Source of the DNA: Fibrobacter sp.
Lineage (GTDB): Bacteria; Fibrobacterota; Fibrobacteria; Fibrobacterales; Fibrobacteraceae
Length of the DNA: 49,461 nucleotides
Assembly: GCA_024689485.1 (NCBI GenBank)
Contig: JAILDK010000091.1
Span: 1-49,461 of the forward strand
Reading direction: 5' to 3'
The notes under the pieces were generated by a model. That model ran no database searches and was not told the origin of the DNA. It saw nothing but the letters and a program-made list of their open reading frames with translations. Each line of letters opens with the position of its first letter. The first letter of the stretch is position 1. This document shows, piece by piece, positions 31,797 through 40,656 of this stretch. Position numbers and translations under genes: made by a program.

Positions 31797-32705
31797 ATGA
31801 AAAAGAATACCAGTTTATATCTCGCGGTCGGGCTTGTCGTTCTTTTAGCCATTATCATTTTGATTTTTGGCTTGTTCTTCTTGAACGATAAAGACCCTCG
31901 GGAAGTCTTTGACACCTATTTTTTGCGTTTTCCACAGGTCAGCACGTTAACGCTGGATGACCCTGTGAAAATCAACGGGGTAAAACTCGGCAAGGTCGAA
32001 GACATTCACTTGTCCGGCACCAAAGTCCTTGTCGTCGTGCGCATCCGCAACGACGTTCGGATTCCTGTCGGCTCCGAAATCCGCGTGCAGAACATCGGCA
32101 TCATGGGTGAACGACAGATCGGTGTGATCCTTTGCGATTCGAGCAAAAACTACGCGCCGGGCGATACGATCGACGGCCAGTTTGACGCCGGTATCGCCGA
32201 AGCCCTGGGCCTCGCTGGTGAAATCATCGACTCCACAAAGATTTTGATTACCTCCGTTCATCAGGTGATGGATTCCACGATTGCCAATCCGGAATTCCGC
32301 GACAAGTTCCGCACCATGATGGAGAAGGCTGAACGTTTAGAAGACCGCCTTTCGAAAATGCTCGCGGATACCGATCCGCAGCTCAAGAAGAGCCTCAAGA
32401 ACTTGAACGATGCAACCGTGAAGGTCAACGCATTACTCGATACGACTGCGGCTCCGATCGGCGGACTTCTTTCGGACGCAAGCGGGCTTATGAAGGACGC
32501 AGGTGGCGTCATCGGAAAGCTCGACGCCGTAACCGATCGTTTGACAGCGCTGACATCCAAGCTCCAGTCGACGGACAACACCGCGGGCATTCTCTTGAAC
32601 GACCGCGCCCTCCACGACGACTTGGTACAGACGTTGCATTCCGCGGACAGCTTGTTCCAAATCATTCTCCAGGACGGTTTGGACATCAACGTGGACTTCT
32701 TTTAA
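31797..32705 (+). CDS. MlaD/MCE domain lipid-transport protein
   Basis: A 302-aa protein with one N-terminal helix (LYLAVGLVVLLAIIILIFGLFFL), an MCE domain (about 40-115, VSTLTLDDPVKINGVKLGKVEDI) and a C-terminal helical region of coiled-coil repeats (SKMLADTDPQLKKSLKNLND, KLDAVTDRLTALTSKL). MlaD-like proteins shuttle phospholipids between membranes with ABC partners MlaEF, which are not in this window. It is the last gene before ptsH, 22 bp apart. Confidence 0.85.
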   Translation: MKKNTSLYLAVGLVVLLAIIILIFGLFFLNDKDPREVFDTYFLRFPQVSTLTLDDPVKINGVKLGKVEDIHLSGTKVLVVVRIRNDVRIPVGSEIRVQNIGIMGERQIGVILCDSSKNYAPGDTIDGQFDAGIAEALGLAGEIIDSTKILITSVHQVMDSTIANPEFRDKFRTMMEKAERLEDRLSKMLADTDPQLKKSLKNLNDATVKVNALLDTTAAPIGGLLSDASGLMKDAGGVIGKLDAVTDRLTALTSKLQSTDNTAGILLNDRALHDDLVQTLHSADSLFQIILQDGLDINVDFF

Positions 32706-32727
32706 TTAGAACGGGTAGTGGTCTATT

Positions 32728-33003
32728 ATGCAGAGCAAGGAAATTAATGTCACAAACAAACTGGGTGTTCACGCTCGTCCGGCAGGCATGATCGTTGACA
32801 TCACAGGCAAATCCAAATGCGACGTCACCCTCGAATACGAAGGGAACAAGGTCAATGCAAAGAGCATCTTGAACGTGATGATGCTCGCCATTACACCGGG
32901 TTCCGTCGTCAAGTTCACCGCAGACGGTGAAGACGAAGAACAGGTTCTCGCCCAGCTGGAACAACTTTTCCGTGACAATTTCCATGAAGACCAAAACGAC
33001 TAA
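32728..33003 (+). CDS. ptsH: Phosphocarrier protein HPr
   Basis: A 91-aa HPr. The active His15 is in NKLGVHARPAG, and Ser46 in KSILNVMML is the site normally phosphorylated by HPr kinase. It passes phosphate from Enzyme I to sugar permeases or regulators. The 3' end overlaps ptsI by 20 nt. No EII component is visible here, so the pathway may be regulatory; that is inferred from this window only. Confidence 0.95.
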   Translation: MQSKEINVTNKLGVHARPAGMIVDITGKSKCDVTLEYEGNKVNAKSILNVMMLAITPGSVVKFTADGEDEEQVLAQLEQLFRDNFHEDQND

Positions 33004-34807
33004 TCGTCAAAAGATCCGCACCGTCCTCGTCGGCGTCGCGGCTTCCCCCGGCTACGCTTACGGGCCTGTACGCAAAACGGAAAGTCGTAAGTTCACCCTG
33101 GATTCTTCTGCGATGCCCGCAAGCACTCTTGCCGCAGAAGAAAAGCGTTTCCGCAAAGCGGTCGACACGACCGCAAAAGAAATCGAAGAACTGAAAAAGG
33201 TGGCCATCGAACGCCTCGGCGAAGAAGAGGCTCGCATCTTTGATTCCCACCTGATGATGCTCAAAGATTCGATGCTCATCGACCCGATCGTCGAAAGCAT
33301 CCTCAAAGGCGCCCACAATGCCCGCTGGGCTGTGCACAGCACGCTCTCCGGCCTCATCACGCAACTCGAAAACAGCAAGAACGAAGTGCTGAGCGAACGC
33401 GCCTCGGACTTGAAGGAACTGTACAACCGCCTTCTGTCCGCCCTCGATGAATCCGTTCCCAAGCGTGCCCCCAAAAAGTCCAAGGAACCGTCTCTGCTGG
33501 TTGCCCATGAACTGACGCCGGGAATGCTCATGACCGTCGATAAAGACGACGTTCTCGGTTTTGCAACGGACATTGGTGGCCGCACAAGCCACATCTCGAT
33601 TTTAGCACGCGCCATGCAGCTTCCGGCCGTTTCCGGTCTGCGCAACATTTCGAACCTGATCGAAGAAGACGACTTGCTCTTCATCGACGGTACGGGCGGC
33701 ATGGTCATCTTGAACCCGAACGAAGACGACTTAAGCCGCTATAAAGAAAAGCTCTCTGTTTACAACAAGCAAAAGCAAGAGCTCTTCATGATGCGTCAGC
33801 TCGAACCGATGACGCTCGACGGCAAGTACATTACACTCCACGCGAACATCGAACTTCCGATGGAAGCGGATACCGTCCTCGACTTCGGTGCAACGGGCAT
33901 CGGTCTTTACCGCTCCGAGTTCCTCTTCTTTAGAAAGGGCGCTCCGAGCTGCGAAGAACAGGCCCAAGCGTATGCGCACATTTTGAAAAAGCTCGACCCG
34001 CATCCGGTTGTCATTCGAACTCTCGACGCCGGCGGTGACAAGCTTGTTTCGGACATTTCTGCAACGGATGAAGCGAACCCGTTCATGGGCTGGCGCTCCA
34101 TTCGCGTGTGCCTTTCGCGCAAGGATCTTTTTAAGGAACAGTTGAGAGCGCTCCTTCTCGCCAGCCGCGAAGGGCATTTGCGCATCATGTTCCCGATGAT
34201 CAGCAGTCTCGATGAACTGCGCGAAGCCAAACGCCTTTATCAAGAATGCCGTACCCAACTTTTGAACGAAGGCGTTGAACTGCCCGAAGTCAAAGTGGGC
34301 TGCATGATTGAAGTTCCCGCCGCCGTGATGATGGTGGATGCCCTCGCCAAGGAAGCGGACTTCTTCAGCATCGGCACGAACGATTTGATTCAGTTTACAC
34401 TCGCCGTCGACCGTACGAACGAACTCATTGCGAACCTGTTTGAACCGCACCACCCTGCTGTTTTGAACATGATCGACCGTACGGTGAGAGCCGCACACCG
34501 CGAAGGAATTCCGGTTTGCGTCTGCGGTGAAATGAGTTCCGATCCGCTCTCCACGCTGGTGCTGGTGGGCCTCGGAGTGGACGAGCTTTCCATGACGCCG
34601 TGGAGCATTATGGAATGCAAGAAGATCATCCGTTCGGTGAACTATGAAGACGTGAAGGCGACAGCACGTGCCGTTCTGAAAATGGACACGGCGGAAAGCG
34701 TCAATCGTTACCTGCGTCAAAAGTACCTGCAGATGATCATCGATCTCGGCATTTCGAGTTTTATTACTTCGCACGATGTCAAGAACCCGATGGACAAGAA
34801 TGCTTAA
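32984..34807 (+). CDS. ptsI: PTS Enzyme I (phosphoenolpyruvate-protein phosphotransferase)
   Basis: A 607-aa Enzyme I that autophosphorylates from PEP. The phospho-His203 is in GGRTSHISILARAM. The PEP-binding barrel has GIGLYRSEFLFF, MFPMISSLDELREAKRL, and the signature DFFSIGTNDLIQFTLAVDR, with CGEMSSDPL near the end. Start 32984 (MKTKTTNRQK) overlaps ptsH by 20 nt and gives a normal N-terminus; the frame extending to 32927 is inside ptsH. Its last 8 nt overlap the slt-like gene. Confidence 0.95.
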   Translation: MKTKTTNRQKIRTVLVGVAASPGYAYGPVRKTESRKFTLDSSAMPASTLAAEEKRFRKAVDTTAKEIEELKKVAIERLGEEEARIFDSHLMMLKDSMLIDPIVESILKGAHNARWAVHSTLSGLITQLENSKNEVLSERASDLKELYNRLLSALDESVPKRAPKKSKEPSLLVAHELTPGMLMTVDKDDVLGFATDIGGRTSHISILARAMQLPAVSGLRNISNLIEEDDLLFIDGTGGMVILNPNEDDLSRYKEKLSVYNKQKQELFMMRQLEPMTLDGKYITLHANIELPMEADTVLDFGATGIGLYRSEFLFFRKGAPSCEEQAQAYAHILKKLDPHPVVIRTLDAGGDKLVSDISATDEANPFMGWRSIRVCLSRKDLFKEQLRALLLASREGHLRIMFPMISSLDELREAKRLYQECRTQLLNEGVELPEVKVGCMIEVPAAVMMVDALAKEADFFSIGTNDLIQFTLAVDRTNELIANLFEPHHPAVLNMIDRTVRAAHREGIPVCVCGEMSSDPLSTLVLVGLGVDELSMTPWSIMECKKIIRSVNYEDVKATARAVLKMDTAESVNRYLRQKYLQMIIDLGISSFITSHDVKNPMDKNA

Positions 34808-37046
34808 AAAAATCTTTGCTGGACTCTTCATTTGCGCCGCAACCGTTTGCGCTGCAGAAAATTCAACCGATGACGCCCTCGTCCCCGGTTATGAATTTCA
34901 GAACAAGGTCATCCGTTATGATCGCAATCAGAAGAATTGCGATTCTTTGCCGGCGGGCCTGGATAAGGATTTTGCCTGTGCAGCGGCAGCCTATTACAAG
35001 GGAGACTTTGTTCAGTCTTTAGCGGCGTACAAGAAGTTGATCGGCAAGGATTCGAGCCTCGACAAGAGCATTCTTTCGCGCATCGCCCGTTCCCAGTTTG
35101 AAGACAAGCAGTTCGCCAAGGCTCGCAAAACCTTGAAGCAGGGCGACGCACGTTTCCCAAATGATGACGAATGGAAAGAGTTCGCCGACCGCGTCCGCCT
35201 GGACTTGACCCTTCAGGAATCGGACATCAAACCGAAAGCCAAAGCAGACTCAATCGACGTCTTCTTAAAGAATTACGGCGACGACGCAAACGCTCCACGC
35301 TTGCGTTACAAGAAAGGCGTTTTATTGGAACAGGCGCACTGGTTCAAGGCAGCGAAAAAGGCGTACCTGTATGTGATCGCTCACCCATCGGAATATGGAG
35401 ATCAGGCTTGGGAAGCTCTCCGCCGTATCCGTTCCCGTTCGATTGCCGAAACCCTCGACGAAAAGATCACCTACTCGAACCGTCTTTGCACCAAAGGTTT
35501 CCACGAAGAATGCATCGCGATCGTCGATTCCATTTTAGCTCAAGGCGAAGCGGAAGCGCCTGCCCGCGACACGTCTAAAGTTCCGAACTTGAAGACTTCC
35601 GAAGATTCCTTGAACTGGAAGCTCGCGCCGAGTTCTATCTCTTTAAAGACGCGCATTTCCCTTTGGGAAAATCGGGCGAACGCCTATAAGAAATTGAAGA
35701 AGGATACGCTCGCCATCGGCTACTATGAATTTTTGACCGACAGCATTGAACCGCGTGCCGGTTGGCTGCAATCCCTCGCGCGCCTTTACCGTGCAAACAG
35801 CATGGATTCGCTCGCCCAAAAAATCGATTTGCTCTTCCAAGAAAAGTTCCGTTACACATTGCAGAACGCGAATAACATTTGGGTGCGCGCCTTTGAACAG
35901 GAACAGAAAGGCCTTTACGACGACGCCATTTCCAGTTACGATTCTTTGACGATTCGCCAGTTCAAAAACAGCCCGAAAGTCAAATGGGTGCAGTTCCGCA
36001 TTGCACTCTGCTACTTGAAACAGAACAAGATCGATTCCGCGATCGCGCACTTTGAAAAGGCGAAGAGCGAAGAACATCTTTGGAGTTCAAGCGGATCCCG
36101 CATGTTCCTCGGCGACATTTACCTCGCCCAAGGCAAGCTCGAAGAGGCAAAGGCCGCTTACCTCGACTGCATTCAGGATTTTCCCGTCGGCTATTACGCG
36201 CACCGTTCCCGCATCAAGCTGATCGAAAGCAAACTGATGGATTCCACCACGGTTCCGTGGCTCGCTCCGCGCGACATGTCCGAACAGGAAACGATCAACT
36301 GGATTCACACAACTCAGGCAGGCACTTCGGATTCTTCGCACAGCGTCGGCCGTTATGAAATGGTCAAGCGTCTCCTGGACCTGGGCTTTGCCGAAGAAGC
36401 TTACGACGTTTTCCACTTTGCCAAAAAGAAGAACAAGAACCGTCTCGACTTTTTGTACACCTACGGAACGCTCTTCCTTTCGTACAACGAACTCATCCAA
36501 GGTTACGCATTGGCTCGCCAGTTCCAGAATGCGATTCCGCGCCGTTACCTCGCAGACGCTCCGCGCAACGTGATGAAGTTCCTTTACCCGAGACCGTTCT
36601 ACGACAAGGTCGTCGCCGCAGCCGATTCTTCGATCGATCCGCTTTTTGTGTACAGCGTGATGCGCCAGGAATCGACCTTCAACTATTTGATCACAAGCCC
36701 GGCGAACGCACGTGGACTTTTGCAGGTGATTCCGCCGACCGCGAAAAAGCTCGCCAAGGCAGAAGGCATTAGCGATTACCATCCGAACCTGCTGTACAAC
36801 CCGTACATGAACATTCGACTCGGCGTCCGCTACTTAAAGGATTTGCTCGTCGAATATGAAAACGACCCGATGTACGTACTCGCCAATTACAACGCAGGTC
36901 CAAAGCCGGCTAAGCGTTGGCAGGCCGCTGGCAAGGATATGCCTTGGGACAGACGCGCAGAAGAAATCAGCTACTGGGAAACCCGTGATTACGTAAAACG
37001 TTGCCTTGGCAACTATTGGGTCTACACCGAAATTTGGGATCGCTAA
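34800..37046 (+). CDS. Soluble lytic murein transglycosylase, Slt70-like
   Basis: A 748-aa periplasmic enzyme that cleaves glycan strands of peptidoglycan. The signal peptide is MLKKIFAGLFICAATVCA. A long superhelical TPR-like region (about 50-590) is followed by the SLT domain, with catalytic Glu624 in SVMRQESTFNY, then ANARGLLQVIPPTAKKLA and the YNAGPKPAKRW block. Size and order match Slt70 family proteins. Start 34800 overlaps the ptsI stop (ATGCTTAA). It is followed at once by the EamA permease. Confidence 0.92.
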   Translation: MLKKIFAGLFICAATVCAAENSTDDALVPGYEFQNKVIRYDRNQKNCDSLPAGLDKDFACAAAAYYKGDFVQSLAAYKKLIGKDSSLDKSILSRIARSQFEDKQFAKARKTLKQGDARFPNDDEWKEFADRVRLDLTLQESDIKPKAKADSIDVFLKNYGDDANAPRLRYKKGVLLEQAHWFKAAKKAYLYVIAHPSEYGDQAWEALRRIRSRSIAETLDEKITYSNRLCTKGFHEECIAIVDSILAQGEAEAPARDTSKVPNLKTSEDSLNWKLAPSSISLKTRISLWENRANAYKKLKKDTLAIGYYEFLTDSIEPRAGWLQSLARLYRANSMDSLAQKIDLLFQEKFRYTLQNANNIWVRAFEQEQKGLYDDAISSYDSLTIRQFKNSPKVKWVQFRIALCYLKQNKIDSAIAHFEKAKSEEHLWSSSGSRMFLGDIYLAQGKLEEAKAAYLDCIQDFPVGYYAHRSRIKLIESKLMDSTTVPWLAPRDMSEQETINWIHTTQAGTSDSSHSVGRYEMVKRLLDLGFAEEAYDVFHFAKKKNKNRLDFLYTYGTLFLSYNELIQGYALARQFQNAIPRRYLADAPRNVMKFLYPRPFYDKVVAAADSSIDPLFVYSVMRQESTFNYLITSPANARGLLQVIPPTAKKLAKAEGISDYHPNLLYNPYMNIRLGVRYLKDLLVEYENDPMYVLANYNAGPKPAKRWQAAGKDMPWDRRAEEISYWETRDYVKRCLGNYWVYTEIWDR

Positions 37047-37919
37047 ATGCTGTTTTTTATTCTCACCCTCGGTGCAGCGGTCTGCTTTGCCTTCGGAAAC
37101 GTCCTTGCGAAATCGGGCGTTGCAAAGTCCGGTGAAAAGGCAGACATTCACCATCCGATTCGCTTCATTGTGAGCTTTTTGACGTCGAAGCGCTGGTGGA
37201 CAGGCTTTAGCCTTTCCGCACTCGGAAACGTGGGAAACTATACGGCGATGGCGCTGTACAACTTGAGCCTTGTCAAGCCGATCTCTGCGCTAAATCCAGT
37301 GCTGACGGCGATTTTTGGACGCCTCTTTTTGAAGGAGCCGATCAACCGGCGCGTCGTGGCGGCCATCGTCTGCGTTCTCTGCGGGCTTCTGTTTGCGAGT
37401 TCCGAAGTGGGTGAAGCTCCCGGTGTGCAGAACATTCCGGCGCTTTGCATCTTTGTGGGAATCCTTCTCGCTTTCGCCTTTGCGAGCCATTTTATTTTTC
37501 GCAGTCCTGAAGTCGGCGATTCGATTACGATGGGAACCTGCTATGGTCTGTCTGATGTGCTGTACAAGAGCCTTGCAATCGACGCGACCGCCAAGGGCAT
37601 TGAACTTTCGGCGGATGAACTTTTATACTGGATTGCGGACGTGCGCGTGTGGGCCTTTGCAGCGACTTACCTGACCGCCTTTGTCTTTACACAGGTCGCG
37701 TTCTCCCGCGGTAGAGCCTTGTTCGTGATTCCGTTCAGCGCGGCGATCGGAGCCGTCGTTCCGATTCTTGCAGGCGCCCTTGTTTTTGCAGAACCGTTCC
37801 CGCCGACAAAGATCGTGAGCATTGCGCTTGTGATTCTCGGTTCGAGCCTGTTCATTGCAAGTCCGCGCCAGATGATCCAGAAAACTTTGAAGAGGAAGAA
37901 GTCCCATGCAAACAAATGA
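37047..37919 (+). CDS. EamA/DMT-family permease
   Basis: A 290-aa membrane protein with about ten hydrophobic helices, the plan of drug/metabolite transporters. The EamA-type motif is seen in the LVKPISALNPVLTAIFGRLFLKEPINRRVV region at the end of the first five-helix repeat, and again near FAEPFPPTKIVSIALVILGS. Substrate unknown. The ATG directly follows the slt stop codon (TAAATG), and the 3' end overlaps prmA by 14 nt. Confidence 0.78.
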   Translation: MLFFILTLGAAVCFAFGNVLAKSGVAKSGEKADIHHPIRFIVSFLTSKRWWTGFSLSALGNVGNYTAMALYNLSLVKPISALNPVLTAIFGRLFLKEPINRRVVAAIVCVLCGLLFASSEVGEAPGVQNIPALCIFVGILLAFAFASHFIFRSPEVGDSITMGTCYGLSDVLYKSLAIDATAKGIELSADELLYWIADVRVWAFAATYLTAFVFTQVAFSRGRALFVIPFSAAIGAVVPILAGALVFAEPFPPTKIVSIALVILGSSLFIASPRQMIQKTLKRKKSHANK

Positions 37920-38748
37920 TGTTTGGTACAAAGCCACCGGTTACTGCTCTCCCGAAGAATATGAACTCGCCACGTACTTCTTGATGGAAGCGGGCGTAGG
38001 AGCCTTGGAAGAACTCGAAACTTCTACCCCGGAACGCACGGACTTTTGCTTTTACACCGGCGACAAAGCGGAACGCGACTCTATCATTGAAAAGTTCCCG
38101 CAGTACAGCTTCACCACCGAAGACGAACCCGCGAAAGATTGGGACCGCTGGTGGAAAGACCGCGCAACGCCTGTTCACGTTTCTGACCGCGTCTGGGTTC
38201 GTCCGCCTTGGGTAAACTTCACCCCCGAAGAAAAAGATGCGATTTTACTCGTTCTCGAAGCGAAAAGCGCCTTCGGCACCGGCGACCATGCGACAACCGC
38301 TCTCATGGCCGGTATGATGGAAGGTTTAGATCTGCAGGGCAAAACGGTTCTCGACATCGGAACGGGCACGGGCATTCTTTCGATGATCGCCGACAAGCTC
38401 GGCGCAAAAAAAGTCATCGGCACCGAAATCGATATGCTCGCTCTCCCCTGCATCGCCGAAAACTTTGTGCAAAACGGTTGCAAAAACGCCCGCGCCCTCT
38501 TCGGATTTTTGGACACCTTTAACGACAGCGCCAAATTTGACGTCATCGTTTGCAACATGATCCGCACGGAATTCTGGCCCATGCGCAAAGACGTGGAACG
38601 CATGCTCCAAAAAGACGGTCACTTCCTTTTGACAGGCCAGCTCACCGCCGAAAAGGATTACGTTCTCGACTGGTTCAAAGAAGCAGGCTTTAAAGTTGTC
38701 CGCGAAAACACCCGTGACGAATGGTGGATTGTCGATGCTGTTCGTTGA
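37906..38748 (+). CDS. prmA: Ribosomal protein L11 methyltransferase
   Basis: A 280-aa AdoMet methyltransferase. After an N-terminal substrate-recognition domain (about 1-95) comes KSAFGTGDHATTALM, typical of PrmA, and the AdoMet motif LDIGTGTGILSMIADKLGA. A catalytic VCNMIRTEFWPM segment, in the place of NI/NLL in L11 methylases, and LLTGQL follow. It probably methylates L11. Start 37906 overlaps the permease by 14 nt; the stop overlaps hemE by 14 nt. Confidence 0.87.
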   Translation: MQTNDVWYKATGYCSPEEYELATYFLMEAGVGALEELETSTPERTDFCFYTGDKAERDSIIEKFPQYSFTTEDEPAKDWDRWWKDRATPVHVSDRVWVRPPWVNFTPEEKDAILLVLEAKSAFGTGDHATTALMAGMMEGLDLQGKTVLDIGTGTGILSMIADKLGAKKVIGTEIDMLALPCIAENFVQNGCKNARALFGFLDTFNDSAKFDVIVCNMIRTEFWPMRKDVERMLQKDGHFLLTGQLTAEKDYVLDWFKEAGFKVVRENTRDEWWIVDAVR

Positions 38749-39748
38749 TGCCGCCCTCGGAAAGACCACCGAAAAGCCTGTCTGGATGATGCGCCAAGCG
38801 GGCAGAGCCTTGCCCGAATACCGCGAGCTCCGTCAAAAATTTCCGGACTTTCTTTCCTTTGTGCGGAATGCGGAAGCGGCAGCCGACGCAACGCTCATGC
38901 CGACGAACCGCTTTGACATCGACGCGGCGATCCTCTTTAGCGATATTCTCGTTGCGCTTCCCTATATGGGCTTTGATTTGAAGTTCGTTCCGGGAAAAGG
39001 TCCCGTGATTTCCAATCCGTTCCGTTCCATAGCCGACATGCAAAATCTGCACCCGGTAAATCTCGACAAAGACTTGGAATACACAAAGCTCGCTTTGCAA
39101 AAAGTGCGCAAGGAACTTTCCAAAGAAAAAGCCCTGCTCGGATTCGTCGGAGGCCCGATTACCGTTGCCTCTTACGCAATCGAAGGCGGAAGTTCCAAAG
39201 ATTTGCACTGCACCAAGGCGCTTTACTACCAGAACAAAAGCGCCTTTGAAAGTTTCCTGAACGTTCTCGCCGAAATGACCGGCGAATATTTAGCAAGGCA
39301 AGCGGAATGGGGCGCAGACGCGCTCGTCATCATGGATTCTTGGGCAGGACACCTTTCCCGCGAAGATTACGTTCACATGGCAAAGCCTTTCACGGAAAAG
39401 GTCATCGAAATCGTGCGCCATCACACCGAAGCCCCGATTATCCATTACGCAAACGGAGCTTCGCATTTGGTAGATACATTTACCACATTAGACGTGAATG
39501 TCGTCGGCGTCGATCACCGCTCCGAACTTTCGGAACTTTTTAACAAGCATCCGAACACGATTTTCCAAGGCAACCTGGATCAGGCTCTGCTCTTTGCAAA
39601 TCCCGAAGAGATTCAACGCCAAACGAAAAAGATTCTCGAACTTTCGAAGGATCGTGCGCATGTGATGAACCTGGGACACGGCGTCTTGCCGGACACGCCT
39701 CTCAGCGGAATCCAAGCCTTTGTGGACGCTGTTACAGCAGCTCGCTAA
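38735..39748 (+). CDS. hemE: Uroporphyrinogen decarboxylase
   Basis: A 337-aa enzyme converting uroporphyrinogen III to coproporphyrinogen III in heme synthesis. The signature PVWMMRQAGRALPEYRELR (conserved Arg and Asp/Tyr sites) and ILFSDILVALPYMG are clear, as is DSWAGHLS and the late HGVLPDTPL motif. Start 38735 overlaps prmA by 14 nt; a TTG at 38696 would extend it by 13 codons but lacks support. It is the last of twelve co-directional genes and ends 14 bp from the convergent gene. Confidence 0.93.
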   Translation: MLFVDAALGKTTEKPVWMMRQAGRALPEYRELRQKFPDFLSFVRNAEAAADATLMPTNRFDIDAAILFSDILVALPYMGFDLKFVPGKGPVISNPFRSIADMQNLHPVNLDKDLEYTKLALQKVRKELSKEKALLGFVGGPITVASYAIEGGSSKDLHCTKALYYQNKSAFESFLNVLAEMTGEYLARQAEWGADALVIMDSWAGHLSREDYVHMAKPFTEKVIEIVRHHTEAPIIHYANGASHLVDTFTTLDVNVVGVDHRSELSELFNKHPNTIFQGNLDQALLFANPEEIQRQTKKILELSKDRAHVMNLGHGVLPDTPLSGIQAFVDAVTAAR

Positions 39749-39762
39749 AAAATAAAGTCGAA

Positions 39763-40653
39763 TTATTTCGAATTCATTTTCGCTTTCGCATTCGAAAGCT
39801 TCCAACGGAATTTGTAATACACAAATCGAATCGCATCTTGCAACTTCTGCAAGAGCGTCTTTTCCGGATCGCAAAGCCATTTCAAATCGAAGTCGCGATC
39901 GGGGGAACCCTTTTCACGAATCCAACGCGGATAATCCAAAAGGAGCGCATCCCCAGCTTCATGATCCCAGAAGAAATACGCTTCTCCTCGGGTCCATCTT
40001 TTTTGCAAGAACTTGCGTTTCACAAAGCCAAACTTTTGCTCGATCAGCTCCGGATACGAAAAGAGCACAGGCTTCGGCGTATGAATGATCGAATCGAGCG
40101 TTAAACCCTTTTCACGCAAAGCGATACTCGTGCCGACTTCAAAACGGGTCACCGTATCGTAAAAATCTTCCCCTTCCGGCTCATGCATTAAACGTTCGCA
40201 AAACGGCGCAATCGCCTTCGGCTTCAAGAACAAAAAGAACGACTGCAAATGCGGAGCCTGTTCTTCATTCGAAGTCAGCGAAATCACATCGGCAGGCATT
40301 TCTTCTGCGGTCTGGAAAAGTTTCACAAACCGATTCTGGAAATAAACGATCGAATCGTTCACGAGCACCAAACGTTCCCACTCTTCCCGGCGGAACTTGG
40401 CCGTGTACGCGATATAGCGATGCCACATGCCAAAGTCATAACCGTGATTGGCGGTAAAAAACAGTTCGATGTGATGCGAATCGAGGAACGCGTGCGATGA
40501 CGCGTCCAAGTCTCGTTCGTTTGTCAGGTAAACAACGGAATAACCCGTTTGACAAAGAGCTTCCAGCGCATAGCGAATGTAGCCCGGTAAAGATTCCCCC
40601 GTTTGAAACGAGGCGTAAAGGACCTTGCGAAGGTTGGAAGTTGTATTTGTCAT
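39763..40653 (-). CDS. RgpF-like (rhamnan synthesis) glycosyltransferase
   Basis: A 296-aa protein resembling the rhamnan synthesis protein F family (PF05045), which adds sugars in cell-surface polysaccharides. Recognisable blocks are FFTANHGYDFGMWHRYI, ERLVLVNDSIVYF, DVISLTSNEEQAPHLQSFFL and the RFEVGTSIALREKG region. No transmembrane segment. It starts 3 bp after the rnr stop, so it is likely co-transcribed, though the functions seem unrelated. Confidence 0.72.
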   Translation of the reverse strand: MTNTTSNLRKVLYASFQTGESLPGYIRYALEALCQTGYSVVYLTNERDLDASSHAFLDSHHIELFFTANHGYDFGMWHRYIAYTAKFRREEWERLVLVNDSIVYFQNRFVKLFQTAEEMPADVISLTSNEEQAPHLQSFFLFLKPKAIAPFCERLMHEPEGEDFYDTVTRFEVGTSIALREKGLTLDSIIHTPKPVLFSYPELIEQKFGFVKRKFLQKRWTRGEAYFFWDHEAGDALLLDYPRWIREKGSPDRDFDLKWLCDPEKTLLQKLQDAIRFVYYKFRWKLSNAKAKMNSK

Positions 40654-40656
40654 CGG

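Noticed and set aside
38696-38734. TTG start extending hemE by 13 codons
   Set aside because: The extension lies fully inside prmA and is not part of the family N-terminus; ATG 38735 gives the expected start.
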